Of a stretch of 7,419 bases of DNA, positions 1-5,908 are shown in pieces. This DNA comes from Candidatus Competibacteraceae bacterium (GTDB lineage Bacteria > Pseudomonadota > Gammaproteobacteria > Competibacterales > Competibacteraceae). A program made the position numbers and the translations under genes. A model generated the notes under the pieces. It saw only the letters and a list, made by a program, of their open reading frames with translations, did no database searches and had not been told where the DNA came from. Positions within the stretch are counted from its first letter, which is position 1. Every line of letters starts with the position of its first letter. The stretch is taken from positions 1-7,419 of the forward strand of contig JAGRHK010000070.1 in assembly GCA_020444985.1 (NCBI GenBank). The letters are read 5' to 3'.

Positions 1-846
1 GCCCTTACCTTCAGCATCGCCCGGATACCAGTTCTGCACCGTGGAGTATTTAATCGTGGCATTATCCAGCGCCACCAACTCCACCACGGCTGCATGAAGC
101 TGATTTTCATCGCGTTGCGGCGCCGTACAGCCTTCCAAATAGGAGACATACGCACCTTCGTCGGCAATGATCAGCGTCCGTTCAAATTGCCCGGTGTTAC
201 TGGCGTTGATGCGGAAATACGTCGACAATTCCATTGGACAGCGTACCCCTGGGGGAATGTACACAAAGGAACCGTCGGAGAACACCGCTGAATTCAACGT
301 CGCGTAGTAATTATCGCGATAGGGCACCACGGTACCGAGATACTGGCGCACGAGCTCGGGATGCTCGCGCACTGCTTCGGAGAATGAACAGAAAATGATG
401 CCGTATTCCGCCAATTTGCCTTTGTAGCTGGTCGCCACCGATACCGAGTCAAACACCGCATCCACTGCCACGCCCGCCAGGATGGCTTGTTCGGCCAACG
501 GAATGCCGAGCTTTTCATAGGTGCGGCGCAACTCTGGATCAATCTCGTCCAGGCTCTTGGGACCGTCGCCTTTCTGCTTGGGCGCAGCGTAGTAGGAAAG
601 CGCCTGATAGTCGATGGGTGGATAGGACACCCGCGCCCATTCCGGCTGCTTTTGGGTCAGCCAGTGGCGAAAGGCTTGCAACCGCCACTCCAACAACCAG
701 TCCGGCTCTTCTTTCTTGGCGGAAATCAGTCGGATCACATCCTCGTTCAGTCCGGGCGGCACCGTATCCTGTTCAATGTCGGTGACAAAGCCATACTTGT
801 AATCGCTGGCGGCGAGGCCTTCGAGGGTGGGGGTGTCATCAGTCAT
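1..846 (-). CDS. sufB: Fe-S cluster assembly scaffold protein SufB (N-terminal 282 residues, runs off the left edge)
   Basis: SufB is the scaffold subunit of the cytoplasmic SufBCD complex, on which Fe-S clusters are built from sulfur delivered by SufS with its partner. The reading frame is open from the ATG at 846 to position 1 and gives 282 of the roughly 480 residues usual for the family. Recognisable SufB stretches, in order, are the YKYGF segment near the N-terminus, LGTVVPYRDNYYATLNSAVF, FVYIPPGVRCPMELSTYF, EGCTAP at about residues 238-243 and YSTVQNWYPGD close to the edge. The cysteine of EGCTAP falls in a conserved SufB segment linked to sulfur transfer in E. coli. An AGAGGA ribosome binding site lies about 10 bases before the ATG. 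The gene follows the Rrf2 regulator by 36 bp on the same strand, so the two are very probably co-transcribed; sufC, sufD and sufS would be expected beyond the left edge. The missing C-terminus is a window effect, not a truncation. Confidence 0.97.
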   Translation of the reverse strand, partial: MTDDTPTLEGLAASDYKYGFVTDIEQDTVPPGLNEDVIRLISAKKEEPDWLLEWRLQAFRHWLTQKQPEWARVSYPPIDYQALSYYAAPKQKGDGPKSLDEIDPELRRTYEKLGIPLAEQAILAGVAVDAVFDSVSVATSYKGKLAEYGIIFCSFSEAVREHPELVRQYLGTVVPYRDNYYATLNSAVFSDGSFVYIPPGVRCPMELSTYFRINASNTGQFERTLIIADEGAYVSYLEGCTAPQRDENQLHAAVVELVALDNATIKYSTVQNWYPGDAEGKG

Positions 847-882
847 GGATTTAAGGTCCTCTCACGGATTCAAGCAAGGGTT

Positions 883-1359
883 TCAGACAGGACGGTCAAC
901 CGTGCGAACGGTCGTTGCTCGGCTCAAAGAATGAAAGCGCACCGTGCGCGGCGCAAGGGGCTGACTCAACTCCTCCAGGCTAATACTTTGCAAAGCGGTA
1001 TAAATGGCCAAATTGATGCGCGACCAATGGCCGCTGACTTCGCAATCGCCCTGCCGGACGCAACGGTCATGGGATTCGTCGCTACAAGCGGTGATGGCGA
1101 TCGGGCCTTCCAGCACGCCAATAATATCGGCTGCGGAAATCTCTGCGGCGGGCTGCGCCAGGACATAACCGCCTTGCGCGCCGCGTTGTGAATTCAGTAA
1201 ACCGGCGCGAGTCAGCGCCTTCAGAATCTTGCTGACCATCGGCAAGGGCAACTGGCGTTGCCGCGCCAGGGCGGCGGCGCTATAGGGCTGGCCCTGAGCT
1301 TGGGCCAGCGCGGTCATCAGCAAAATGCCGTAATCAGCTTCTCGGGTGATGCGAATCAT
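883..1359 (-). CDS. Rrf2-family SUF operon transcriptional regulator (IscR/SufR-like)
   Basis: A 158-residue DNA-binding regulator of the Rrf2 family, in the subgroup that heads suf operons and controls them according to Fe-S status. Residues 1-65 form the winged helix-turn-helix: the start MIRITREADYG is the standard Rrf2 opening, MVSKILKALTRAGLL is the recognition helix region, and RGAQGGYVLA is the wing. Three cysteines, C92, C100 and C106, lie where IscR holds its [2Fe-2S] cluster (C92, C98 and C104), so a cluster is likely, although the first gap is seven residues rather than five. H111 might be a fourth ligand. The ATG at 1359 is chosen because homologues begin at MIRIT; an upstream in-frame extension to 1434 would run through the promoter region and add 25 unrelated residues. 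It is followed 36 bp later by sufB. An imperfect palindrome 40-60 bp upstream could be its own operator. Function is inferred from family and position. Confidence 0.93.
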   Translation of the reverse strand: MIRITREADYGILLMTALAQAQGQPYSAAALARQRQLPLPMVSKILKALTRAGLLNSQRGAQGGYVLAQPAAEISAADIIGVLEGPIAITACSDESHDRCVRQGDCEVSGHWSRINLAIYTALQSISLEELSQPLAPRTVRFHSLSRATTVRTVDRPV

Positions 1360-1399
1360 GGTGGCTCCGCATGGCTCATCGAATCGGTACCGGATTAGT

Positions 1400-1420
1400 A
1401 CTATTTTCAAGTAGAATAGT
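1400..1420. promoter_or_regulatory. Imperfect palindrome in the suf / permease divergent promoter region, candidate operator
   Basis: Arms of ACTATT and AATAGT, extended to eight positions with one mismatch, flank a five-base centre. The site lies in the 110-bp gap between the divergently read suf regulator (ATG at 1359) and permease (GTG at 1470). An overlapping perfect 8-mer palindrome, TAGTACTA, sits at 1396-1403. This AT-rich patch holds the only plausible promoter elements for both directions: TTGGAA on the minus strand at 1425-1420, and TAGAAT on the plus strand at 1412-1417, the latter with no good -35. Autoregulation of suf operons by their Rrf2 protein is known, so this is a reasonable binding site, but it does not match a recalled IscR type 1 or type 2 consensus well. 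Assignment is inference. Confidence 0.4.
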
Positions 1421-1469
1421 TCCAAATAACCCATTTGCCAACCATATCATCCAAAAGGCGTACCTTTCC

Positions 1470-2450
1470 GTGACTTCCAGGGCTTGGAGAGCTGAATTAT
1501 TATTGCTGTTGACCGCGTTGATCTGGGGTTCATCGTTTGTGGCCCAGCGGGTGGGGATGGATCATGTCCGTCCCTTCACTTATAACGGCGCTCGTTTCCT
1601 GCTCGGCGCACTGTCCCTGTTACCGCTATTCCTCATCCGCCGCCCTTCCAGACCCCTGATGAAGCCCGATAGCGGAAGCTGGCTGTTCGTCGGCAGTTTA
1701 CTGGCTGGACTGATTCTGTTCGCCGGAGCCTCCCTGCAACAAATCGGAATTGTTCACACGACCGCTGGAAAAGCCGGTTTTATCACTGGCCTGTATGTCG
1801 TCATCGTACCGTTGCTGGGTTTGTTGTGGGGACATCGCACTCCGTGGAAAACTTGGGCTGGGGTGGGCCTAGCGGTGGCGGGCTTGTACCTGCTGACCGT
1901 GACCGATGCATTCACCCTGGCTCAGGGCGATGGACTGGTGTTGATTGGCGCGTTCTTCTGGGCCGGCCATGTGCTGATCATTGGCTGGCTATCGGGGCGG
2001 CACATCGAGCCGGTGCAACTGGCTTGCGGGCAATGCGCCGTCTGCGCCGTGCTGAGTCTGGGCGTTGCCGCCGTCATTGAACCGATCCAGTGGCAAGGGT
2101 TGCAGGATGCCGCGCTGCCGATTCTCTATGGCGGGTTGTTGTCGGTGGGCGTGGCGTACACGCTGCAAGTCGTGGCCCAGCGCGATGCGCCCCCTGCTCA
2201 TGCAGCGATCATTCTGAGCTTGGAGACTGTGTTCGCGGCGTTAAGCGGTTGGCTGCTGCTGAATGAAACTTTGGCGGGGCGCGGAATTCTAGGCTGTGTC
2301 CTGATGTTCGCCGGCATGTTGCTGTCGCAACTGAGTTTGGGCAAGGCCGCACCGCCGCCGACTGAACCGGCCCTGGTTCCCACGCCAGCGCCAATGGCAT
2401 CCGCAGCGACAGGCGATCCGGCAAACTGTTCATCCTCGGTTCGTCCGTAA
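1470..2450 (+). CDS. EamA/DMT-superfamily inner-membrane permease
   Basis: A 326-residue integral membrane protein of the drug/metabolite transporter superfamily, with two EamA repeats and about ten hydrophobic segments. The first repeat covers roughly residues 8-140 and opens with LLLLLTALIWGSSFVAQRVG, the typical first helix; TTAGKAGFITGLYVVIVPL is the characteristic fourth-helix stretch. The second repeat covers roughly 150-290 and ends with the family pattern SLETVFAALSGWLLLNE. A proline- and alanine-rich tail of about 35 residues follows and is probably cytoplasmic and disordered. The GTG at 1470 is chosen because it begins just before the first membrane helix and has an AAAAGG sequence 11 bases upstream. 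The ATG at 1371 in the same frame would add 33 residues translated from the suf promoter region, which is unlikely. The substrate cannot be told: related proteins export amino acids, metabolites or toxic compounds. No clear link to the suf genes beyond the shared promoter region. Confidence 0.92.
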   Translation: MTSRAWRAELLLLLTALIWGSSFVAQRVGMDHVRPFTYNGARFLLGALSLLPLFLIRRPSRPLMKPDSGSWLFVGSLLAGLILFAGASLQQIGIVHTTAGKAGFITGLYVVIVPLLGLLWGHRTPWKTWAGVGLAVAGLYLLTVTDAFTLAQGDGLVLIGAFFWAGHVLIIGWLSGRHIEPVQLACGQCAVCAVLSLGVAAVIEPIQWQGLQDAALPILYGGLLSVGVAYTLQVVAQRDAPPAHAAIILSLETVFAALSGWLLLNETLAGRGILGCVLMFAGMLLSQLSLGKAAPPPTEPALVPTPAPMASAATGDPANCSSSVRP

Positions 2451-2466
2451 TCAGTGGGCAATAACG

Positions 2467-2655
2467 CTATCTCCGACTGGAAACCGGCTTTGTGGATTCC
2501 GCTGCATCCGGCTTGGCGCCGGTATCTGGCGGTTCAGCGCCATACCGTTCCTGATACCAGCATTGATAACAGAGCCGCAGGCCATTTTCGCTGAGAAAAC
2601 TGGCTGGCGGCCCAAATCCACCGCAAACATCGCAAACCAAGTAACTGCTGACCAT
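2467..2655 (-). CDS. Small protein with two CxxC pairs, probable zinc ribbon (unknown function)
   Basis: A 62-residue protein that I do not recognise by name. It has a CDVC pair at residues 8-11 and a CYQC pair at 29-32, separated by 17 residues, which is the spacing of a zinc ribbon. The pattern CDVCGG followed by NGLRLCYQCW resembles small metal-binding domains found alone or at the ends of larger proteins. The remainder from about residue 40 is polar, rich in proline, alanine and serine, and probably unstructured. I take the ATG at 2655 as the start; a TTG at 2685 in the same frame lies inside tnpB and would add 10 residues. The only Shine-Dalgarno-like sequence, AGGA, is about 12 bases from the ATG and lies at the hairpin ending the insertion sequence, so the element may have replaced the native leader. 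The stop is 16 bp from that of the convergent permease. Zinc binding is inferred. Confidence 0.6.
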   Translation of the reverse strand: MVSSYLVCDVCGGFGPPASFLSENGLRLCYQCWYQERYGAEPPDTGAKPDAAESTKPVSSRR

Positions 2656-2659
2656 CGAT

Positions 2660-2830
2660 GTTTCTGTTCCTAAAAACTTAACCAAAGTTGTTTAGGCATT
2701 TCGCTCTCCGTTGATAGCGCCGTTTCCGACGAGCAACTGGAGTCCAGGTTGAGCAGTCCCAACCGATGGCGCTCAGTCCGTGCCTGCAAGATAGACTTGA
2801 CCTGTTGATACGACGTCCAACGATCTATCT
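2660..2830 (-). ncRNA. Possible omega-RNA (TnpB guide RNA) region overlapping the tnpB 3' end
   Basis: TnpB nucleases work with a guide RNA made from the 3' end of tnpB and the element's right end, with the guide taken from flanking DNA. Within this stretch, read on the minus strand, there are three possible stems: the 11-bp hairpin at 2669-2696; a bulged 7-bp hairpin at 2734-2751 (CAAC/GTTG enclosing TGG/CCA); and a CGATC/GATCG pairing at about 2820-2837. The coded protein tail after the last RuvC motif (about 60 residues) is low in recognisable domain features, which would fit selection on RNA rather than protein. Extent and existence are inference only; no promoter or processing site can be seen. 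Confidence 0.28.
2669..2696 (-). other. Hairpin across the tnpB stop codon, probable right-end structure of the element
   Basis: The sequence can fold into an 11-bp stem: CCTAAA at 2669-2674 pairs with TTTAGG at 2691-2696, and AACTT at 2675-2679 pairs with AAGTT at 2685-2689. There is one unpaired base at 2690 and a five-base loop at 2680-2684. The last codons of tnpB and its TAG (2672-2670) lie within it. It has no following T tract on the minus strand, so it is a poor intrinsic terminator. A stem at the right end of a tnpB element could instead be part of the guide-RNA scaffold or a recombinase binding site. Confidence 0.5.
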
Positions 2831-4055
2831 CGGGATCGTGAAGTCTTGCCAGGACGTTTCGCGCAGCGTTCTCGTCCGCCTGCAACACCACCCCGTCGAA
2901 ACAGTAAAACGCATCCCCCTGGCGCTTGCCCAACAGGCAACCGTTGCGGGAATCCATTTGTGAGGTGTAAGCGGGATTAACGAGAACGAGCGTCGAACCT
3001 CGACGCTGAGAAACATGTTCCAAGGCTTCGGCAATCACGCCTTTCGTCCAGCCCGATAGCCGACGGTTGACATTTTTTCCGAAGTTTTTGCGGTTCATCG
3101 GCGCGGTTAAATCTTCCGCCGCAATCACGGCGGCTTTATCCACGACCGCATGAACCGCAGAGTAAACCGTGGTACGAAGGCGCGCCTGAATTTTTCTGGC
3201 CCGTCGCTGTTTTTTCTTGCACCCTAAATTGTGCTTTTCAATAGTCCGCCGCTTGCGCGGATTGCGGGTGTTCTTCGCCCGTGCGCGCAGTTTCGCGCGT
3301 CGCTGGTTTTTGATCTTGAGCGCATCGGATTCCCCCGTCAGGAGGTCGCCCAGGTTCCCGCCGTGGTGATCGCCGTCCGAATCCACCAGCACTTCGGAAT
3401 AGCCTTTATCGACACCGATGGTGCGCGTTCCGCAGGTCTGCGCGGTCGCCACCTCGACGGCGAAATGCACTGCAACCCGACCTTCGCGCAGAATCAGGCG
3501 CAACGTGCCGGTCGGTTTTACAGTCGTATTCAGCGGAATCGCGATGCGCCGTCCGCGATCTAAACCGGGAATCTTGATCCAGGCGCGTCCGCCGAGGTCA
3601 AAGGTCGTGTAGGTGTCGGAACGGACGATGATTTGGTGATGGGTATGATTGTGGCCGCGCACCCCGTATTTCCGCATGATGCGCGCCAAATAACGATCCT
3701 GCGCGAAGCGGTTGGCCTTGAGTTCGGTCTGTAACCGCTGCTGTTCCTGGGCATCGGACGTATGGCGGCGAATGGCGCGACGCGCTTTGGCTTTGGCGGC
3801 TTCCACTGTCATAGCGATGTCGGCTTTGGCGTCGCGCAGGGTTTCCTTCCATGCGTTCGCCGAGACGGGAAACACCCGGGATTCCCGCAACCAGCCGTCG
3901 CGGATCACCCGGTCCGTCAGGCCGACGCCCTGGATGGAACCATAGCGTTGCCAGACCTCCGACCGGATCACACCGAGTCGCGCCGCTTGTGCTTCCAACG
4001 CCGCATATTTACCGGGGTTCAGCCGATGGCTAAAAACAATACGGGTAACGATCAT
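2670..4055 (-). CDS. tnpB: RNA-guided RuvC endonuclease TnpB of an IS607-type element
   Basis: A 461-residue TnpB, the ancestor-type of Cas12: an RNA-guided DNA nuclease that cuts the empty donor or target site and so helps the element persist. The N-terminal half carries the nucleic-acid-binding region. The RuvC catalytic residues are all present: D216 in IGVDKG, E314 in AAEDLT and D394 in QADENAARN. The usual zinc-ribbon motif between the second and third acidic residues is changed. After NPAYTSQ, where homologues have a CxxC pair, this protein has MDSRNGC, and only two cysteines remain (C373 and C385). This variant occurs in a subset of TnpB-like proteins as I recall, so it need not mean loss of activity. 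The ATG at 4055 overlaps the tnpA stop as ATGA, implying coupled translation; a TTG six bases upstream is less likely. The frame is uninterrupted. The nonsense codon early in tnpA could lower tnpB expression through polarity. Confidence 0.93.
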   Translation of the reverse strand: MIVTRIVFSHRLNPGKYAALEAQAARLGVIRSEVWQRYGSIQGVGLTDRVIRDGWLRESRVFPVSANAWKETLRDAKADIAMTVEAAKAKARRAIRRHTSDAQEQQRLQTELKANRFAQDRYLARIMRKYGVRGHNHTHHQIIVRSDTYTTFDLGGRAWIKIPGLDRGRRIAIPLNTTVKPTGTLRLILREGRVAVHFAVEVATAQTCGTRTIGVDKGYSEVLVDSDGDHHGGNLGDLLTGESDALKIKNQRRAKLRARAKNTRNPRKRRTIEKHNLGCKKKQRRARKIQARLRTTVYSAVHAVVDKAAVIAAEDLTAPMNRKNFGKNVNRRLSGWTKGVIAEALEHVSQRRGSTLVLVNPAYTSQMDSRNGCLLGKRQGDAFYCFDGVVLQADENAARNVLARLHDPEIDRWTSYQQVKSILQARTERHRLGLLNLDSSCSSETALSTESEMPKQLWLSF

Positions 4056-4678
4056 TCGCAAAGTTTCGGTTGACCGATCTTAGCGTTCGGGTAATCCTGT
4101 TGAATCTGCTTTTTGTACTTACGCATTCCGTCCAACCGACAAGAAAAGGTATGCACAATCGTCATCAAATCTTCCACCATTTCCTGTTGGGGCGACAGCG
4201 ATTCCTGATTGACCACGATGATTTCACACCCGTAATGCGTCGCCAGATGTTCAAACAAGTCAAATCCAAAGCGCATGAATCGATCTTTATGGGCGATCAA
4301 CAGGCGCGCGATTTCGCCGCGCATCAGGCGATCCAGTAAGGCTTGGAACTTCTTGCGTTTGAAGTTCATGCCGCCGCCGACTTCCTGTATCCATTCATCC
4401 ACGGCGATGCCGCTGGCGAGAGCATACTGTTCCATCGCTTGCACCTGTGAAGCAAGGTCGTCTTTTTGCCCGGCGCTGGACACGCGGCAATACACCACGG
4501 TCAAGCATTTTTCAGGCAAACGACTCAAGATGCGCTGAACATCGGCTTCGTCAAAATAACGATGACCCGATGAAAGTCGCTTGCTTTGCAAACGGCCTTC
4601 TTGTTCCCACCGACGGATGGTGGAGGGTGCGCGCCCGACCCGTTGTGCAAATTCGTGGATTCAATATATCTTACTCAT
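4052..4678 (-). pseudogene. tnpA: IS607-type serine recombinase transposase TnpA with nonsense codon at position 6
   Basis: The intact frame would encode 208 residues: a MerR-like helix-turn-helix (about residues 1-55) followed by a serine recombinase catalytic domain. The N-terminus reads MSKIY, then TGA at 4663-4661, then IHEFAQRVGRAPSTIRRW and EQEGRLQSKRLSSGHRYF, which matches the IS607 DNA-binding domain, where a serine codon is common at this place; TCA to TGA is a one-base change. The catalytic domain looks sound: VVYCRVSSAGQKDDLASQ holds the nucleophilic serine (residue 67) and nearby arginine (R65), and LLIAHKDRFMRFG holds the conserved DR-R motif. A shortened product could begin at the TTG at 4591 (179 residues), but it would lack the first helices of the DNA-binding domain. 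No clear Shine-Dalgarno precedes the ATG at 4678. The gene ends in an ATGA overlap with tnpB. I judge it inactive for transposition unless the TGA is a sequencing error or is suppressed. Confidence 0.85.
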
Positions 4679-4754
4679 AGAGAGTATGTATGAATAACTT
4701 TAAGTAAAAATCAAGCAACAGTTTTTATCTCCTGCCTTGCCCTGTTCTTTTATC
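4679..4754. other. Left end of the insertion sequence and leader of the RNA methyltransferase gene
   Basis: An AT-rich gap between the divergent tnpA and methyltransferase starts. It contains AATAACTTTAAGT at 4693-4705, which in inverted orientation resembles the sequence at 2676-2692 of the other end of the element. Minus-strand TTGCTT and TTGATT at about 4717-4708 could serve as weak -35 elements for tnpA. No strong plus-strand promoter or Shine-Dalgarno is visible ahead of the ATG at 4755, so the downstream genes may depend on a weak promoter or on one inside the element. Confidence 0.4.
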
Positions 4755-5873
4755 ATGCAACGCCTGATCGTAAACCGTCTCCTTCCTCTGGGTTGTCATC
4801 CCCGCTGCCCCGGTTGCGCGCATCGGACGTGGAGCGCCGCCGCCAGCGCGGCGCAAAAGACGGCCTGGTTGCAGCAAATGCTAGCGCCCTGGGCCGATCG
4901 GCTGCAAGCGATGCGCGTTGTGATGGGCGGCGCTCGCTGGAATTACCGGCGCAAGGTGTGCCTGTCAGCCGTCTGGACAGTAGAAACGGGCTGGAATTTT
5001 GGTTTATGGCGACGCGATGAGTTGATTCCGATTCCTGATTGTCCCGTTCACGCCGAATCCGTGCGCGCCATGATCCACTGGTTAAGAACAATGTTGCCGC
5101 CCGCGCCGGAATTTCCCCTCGCGTTCTTTATACAGTCTGGCGCACAGGCGACCCTGATCGTGAAAACCCGTCATATTCCCGATCTCGCCGGGTTCAGCGC
5201 AGCGCAGCAACCGGAACCAGCGGCGAGCGGACTGGAAGGATTGTGGCTGCATGCACATCCGGCCGCCGGCCGTCGCCTGTTCGCCCGCAATGGCTGGAGG
5301 TTGTTATGGGGTCAGCCCCACTCGCGGGACGAATTTGGCCTCGTTTACGGTCCAACCGCTTTCCAGCAGCAAATTCCCGAGCTGTACCGGCAGGCGCTGG
5401 ATACAGCGGAAGCTTTTCTGGCTCCGCAACCGGGAGATTGCTTAGCCGATCTGTACTGTGGCATTGGCGCCAGTTTAGCGCGCTGGACCCGGCGCGGCGC
5501 GCACGTACTCGGCGTGGAGCTGGGCGGCGAGGCGGTGGAATGCGCTGGCTTGAACGCCCCGAATGCGACCGTGCTACGCGGCAAGTGCGCCGACCGACTG
5601 CCACAGTTACGAACCTGGGCGCCGGCGACAGGAACCCGATTACTGTACGTCAACCCTCCACGCACCGGTTTGGAGCCGGTCGTGCGGGATTGGGCGGCGC
5701 TGGAATTTCAACCGAAGCGCCTGGCCTATCTGTCGTGCAGCGCAGGCACCCTGAGTCGAGATCTGGCGATGTTGACTGCGGCGGGCTACGCTGTGGATAC
5801 ACTGATTCCTTATGATTTCTTCCCGCAAACGCATCACGTTGAGACGCTGGCGTTGTTGCAGCGAGAGACATGA
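4755..5873 (+). CDS. RlmC/TrmA-family RNA m5U methyltransferase with Fe-S cluster ligands
   Basis: A 372-residue SAM-dependent RNA uracil-C5 methyltransferase. Its length is close to E. coli RlmC (375 residues), which methylates U747 of 23S rRNA, and, like RlmC, it lacks an N-terminal TRAM domain. C14, C18 and C21 (CHPRCPGC) together with C96 (PDCPVH) match the four ligands of the [4Fe-4S] cluster in this family. YRRKV at about residues 64-68 corresponds to the family's FRNK motif. The SAM-binding loop is DLYCGIG (232-238), VNPPRTGL (299-306) is the substrate motif, and LSCSAGT carries the catalytic cysteine C328, followed by DFFPQTHHVETLALL. The NPPR form rather than DPPR is as in RlmC. The ATG at 4755 is chosen because homologues begin here; a TTG at 4737 would add six residues. 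Its TGA overlaps an in-frame ATG (5870) of the next gene. The exact target base is not known; sequence divergence from E. coli RlmC is considerable, so I give no gene symbol. Confidence 0.88.
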   Translation: MQRLIVNRLLPLGCHPRCPGCAHRTWSAAASAAQKTAWLQQMLAPWADRLQAMRVVMGGARWNYRRKVCLSAVWTVETGWNFGLWRRDELIPIPDCPVHAESVRAMIHWLRTMLPPAPEFPLAFFIQSGAQATLIVKTRHIPDLAGFSAAQQPEPAASGLEGLWLHAHPAAGRRLFARNGWRLLWGQPHSRDEFGLVYGPTAFQQQIPELYRQALDTAEAFLAPQPGDCLADLYCGIGASLARWTRRGAHVLGVELGGEAVECAGLNAPNATVLRGKCADRLPQLRTWAPATGTRLLYVNPPRTGLEPVVRDWAALEFQPKRLAYLSCSAGTLSRDLAMLTAAGYAVDTLIPYDFFPQTHHVETLALLQRET

Positions 5874-5898
5874 ACACGCCTGCCTTCGTTACCACCCT

Positions 5899-5903
5899 GG
5901 AGG
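5899..5903 (+). promoter_or_regulatory. Strong Shine-Dalgarno (GGAGG) deciding the start of the restriction-modification gene
   Basis: GGAGG lies five bases before the ATG at 5909. It is the best ribosome binding site in the window and favours 5909 over the in-frame ATG at 5870, which overlaps the stop of the preceding gene and has only a weak GAGAG-like sequence upstream. Confidence 0.75.
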
Positions 5904-5908
5904 ACTCA

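Larger units (their letters stand above)
2669..4732 (-). mobile_element. IS607-family insertion sequence (tnpA-tnpB), boundaries approximate
   Basis: The unit of a serine-recombinase tnpA followed by tnpB in one overlapping transcript defines the IS607 family, which moves by site-specific recombination at short GG-containing targets and leaves no long inverted repeats or target duplications. I place the right end at the hairpin spanning the tnpB stop, where a GG (minus strand) sits at 2670-2669. I place the left end at a GG (minus strand) at 4732-4731, about 55 bases before the tnpA ATG, giving about 2.06 kb, within the usual range. Other GG pairs at 4736-4735 and 4742-4740 are equally possible, so the left edge is uncertain by tens of bases. 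The ends share an imperfect inverted similarity (13 positions, one mismatch, one four-base gap). The transposase carries a nonsense codon, so this copy probably cannot move by itself. Confidence 0.8.

Noticed and set aside
487..1191. 234-residue plus-strand ORF across sufB and the regulator gene
   Set aside because: It is antisense to two well-recognised genes and its product resembles no family.
1360..1434. N-terminal extension of the Rrf2 regulator up to 1434
   Set aside because: Rrf2 proteins begin at the MIRIT-like sequence; the extension would run through the palindrome and promoter.
1371..1469. ATG at 1371 as the start of the EamA permease
   Set aside because: It adds 33 residues translated from the suf promoter region, with no family resemblance and no ribosome binding site; the GTG at 1470 fits the first helix and has AAAAGG upstream.
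2656..2685. TTG start for the small CxxC protein at 2685
   Set aside because: It lies inside tnpB and the element's terminal hairpin; the ATG at 2655 is the simpler native start.
2669..2696. Intrinsic transcription terminator
   Set aside because: The stem is AT-rich and not followed by a run of T on the minus strand.
2670..4055. TnpB as a Cas12 effector
   Set aside because: No repeat array or cas genes nearby, and the tnpA-tnpB arrangement defines an insertion sequence.
5039..5815. 258-residue plus-strand ORF inside the RNA methyltransferase gene
   Set aside because: It is a frame-shifted shadow of a clear RlmC/TrmA-family gene, rich in arginine and serine as expected for an off-frame reading of GC-rich DNA.
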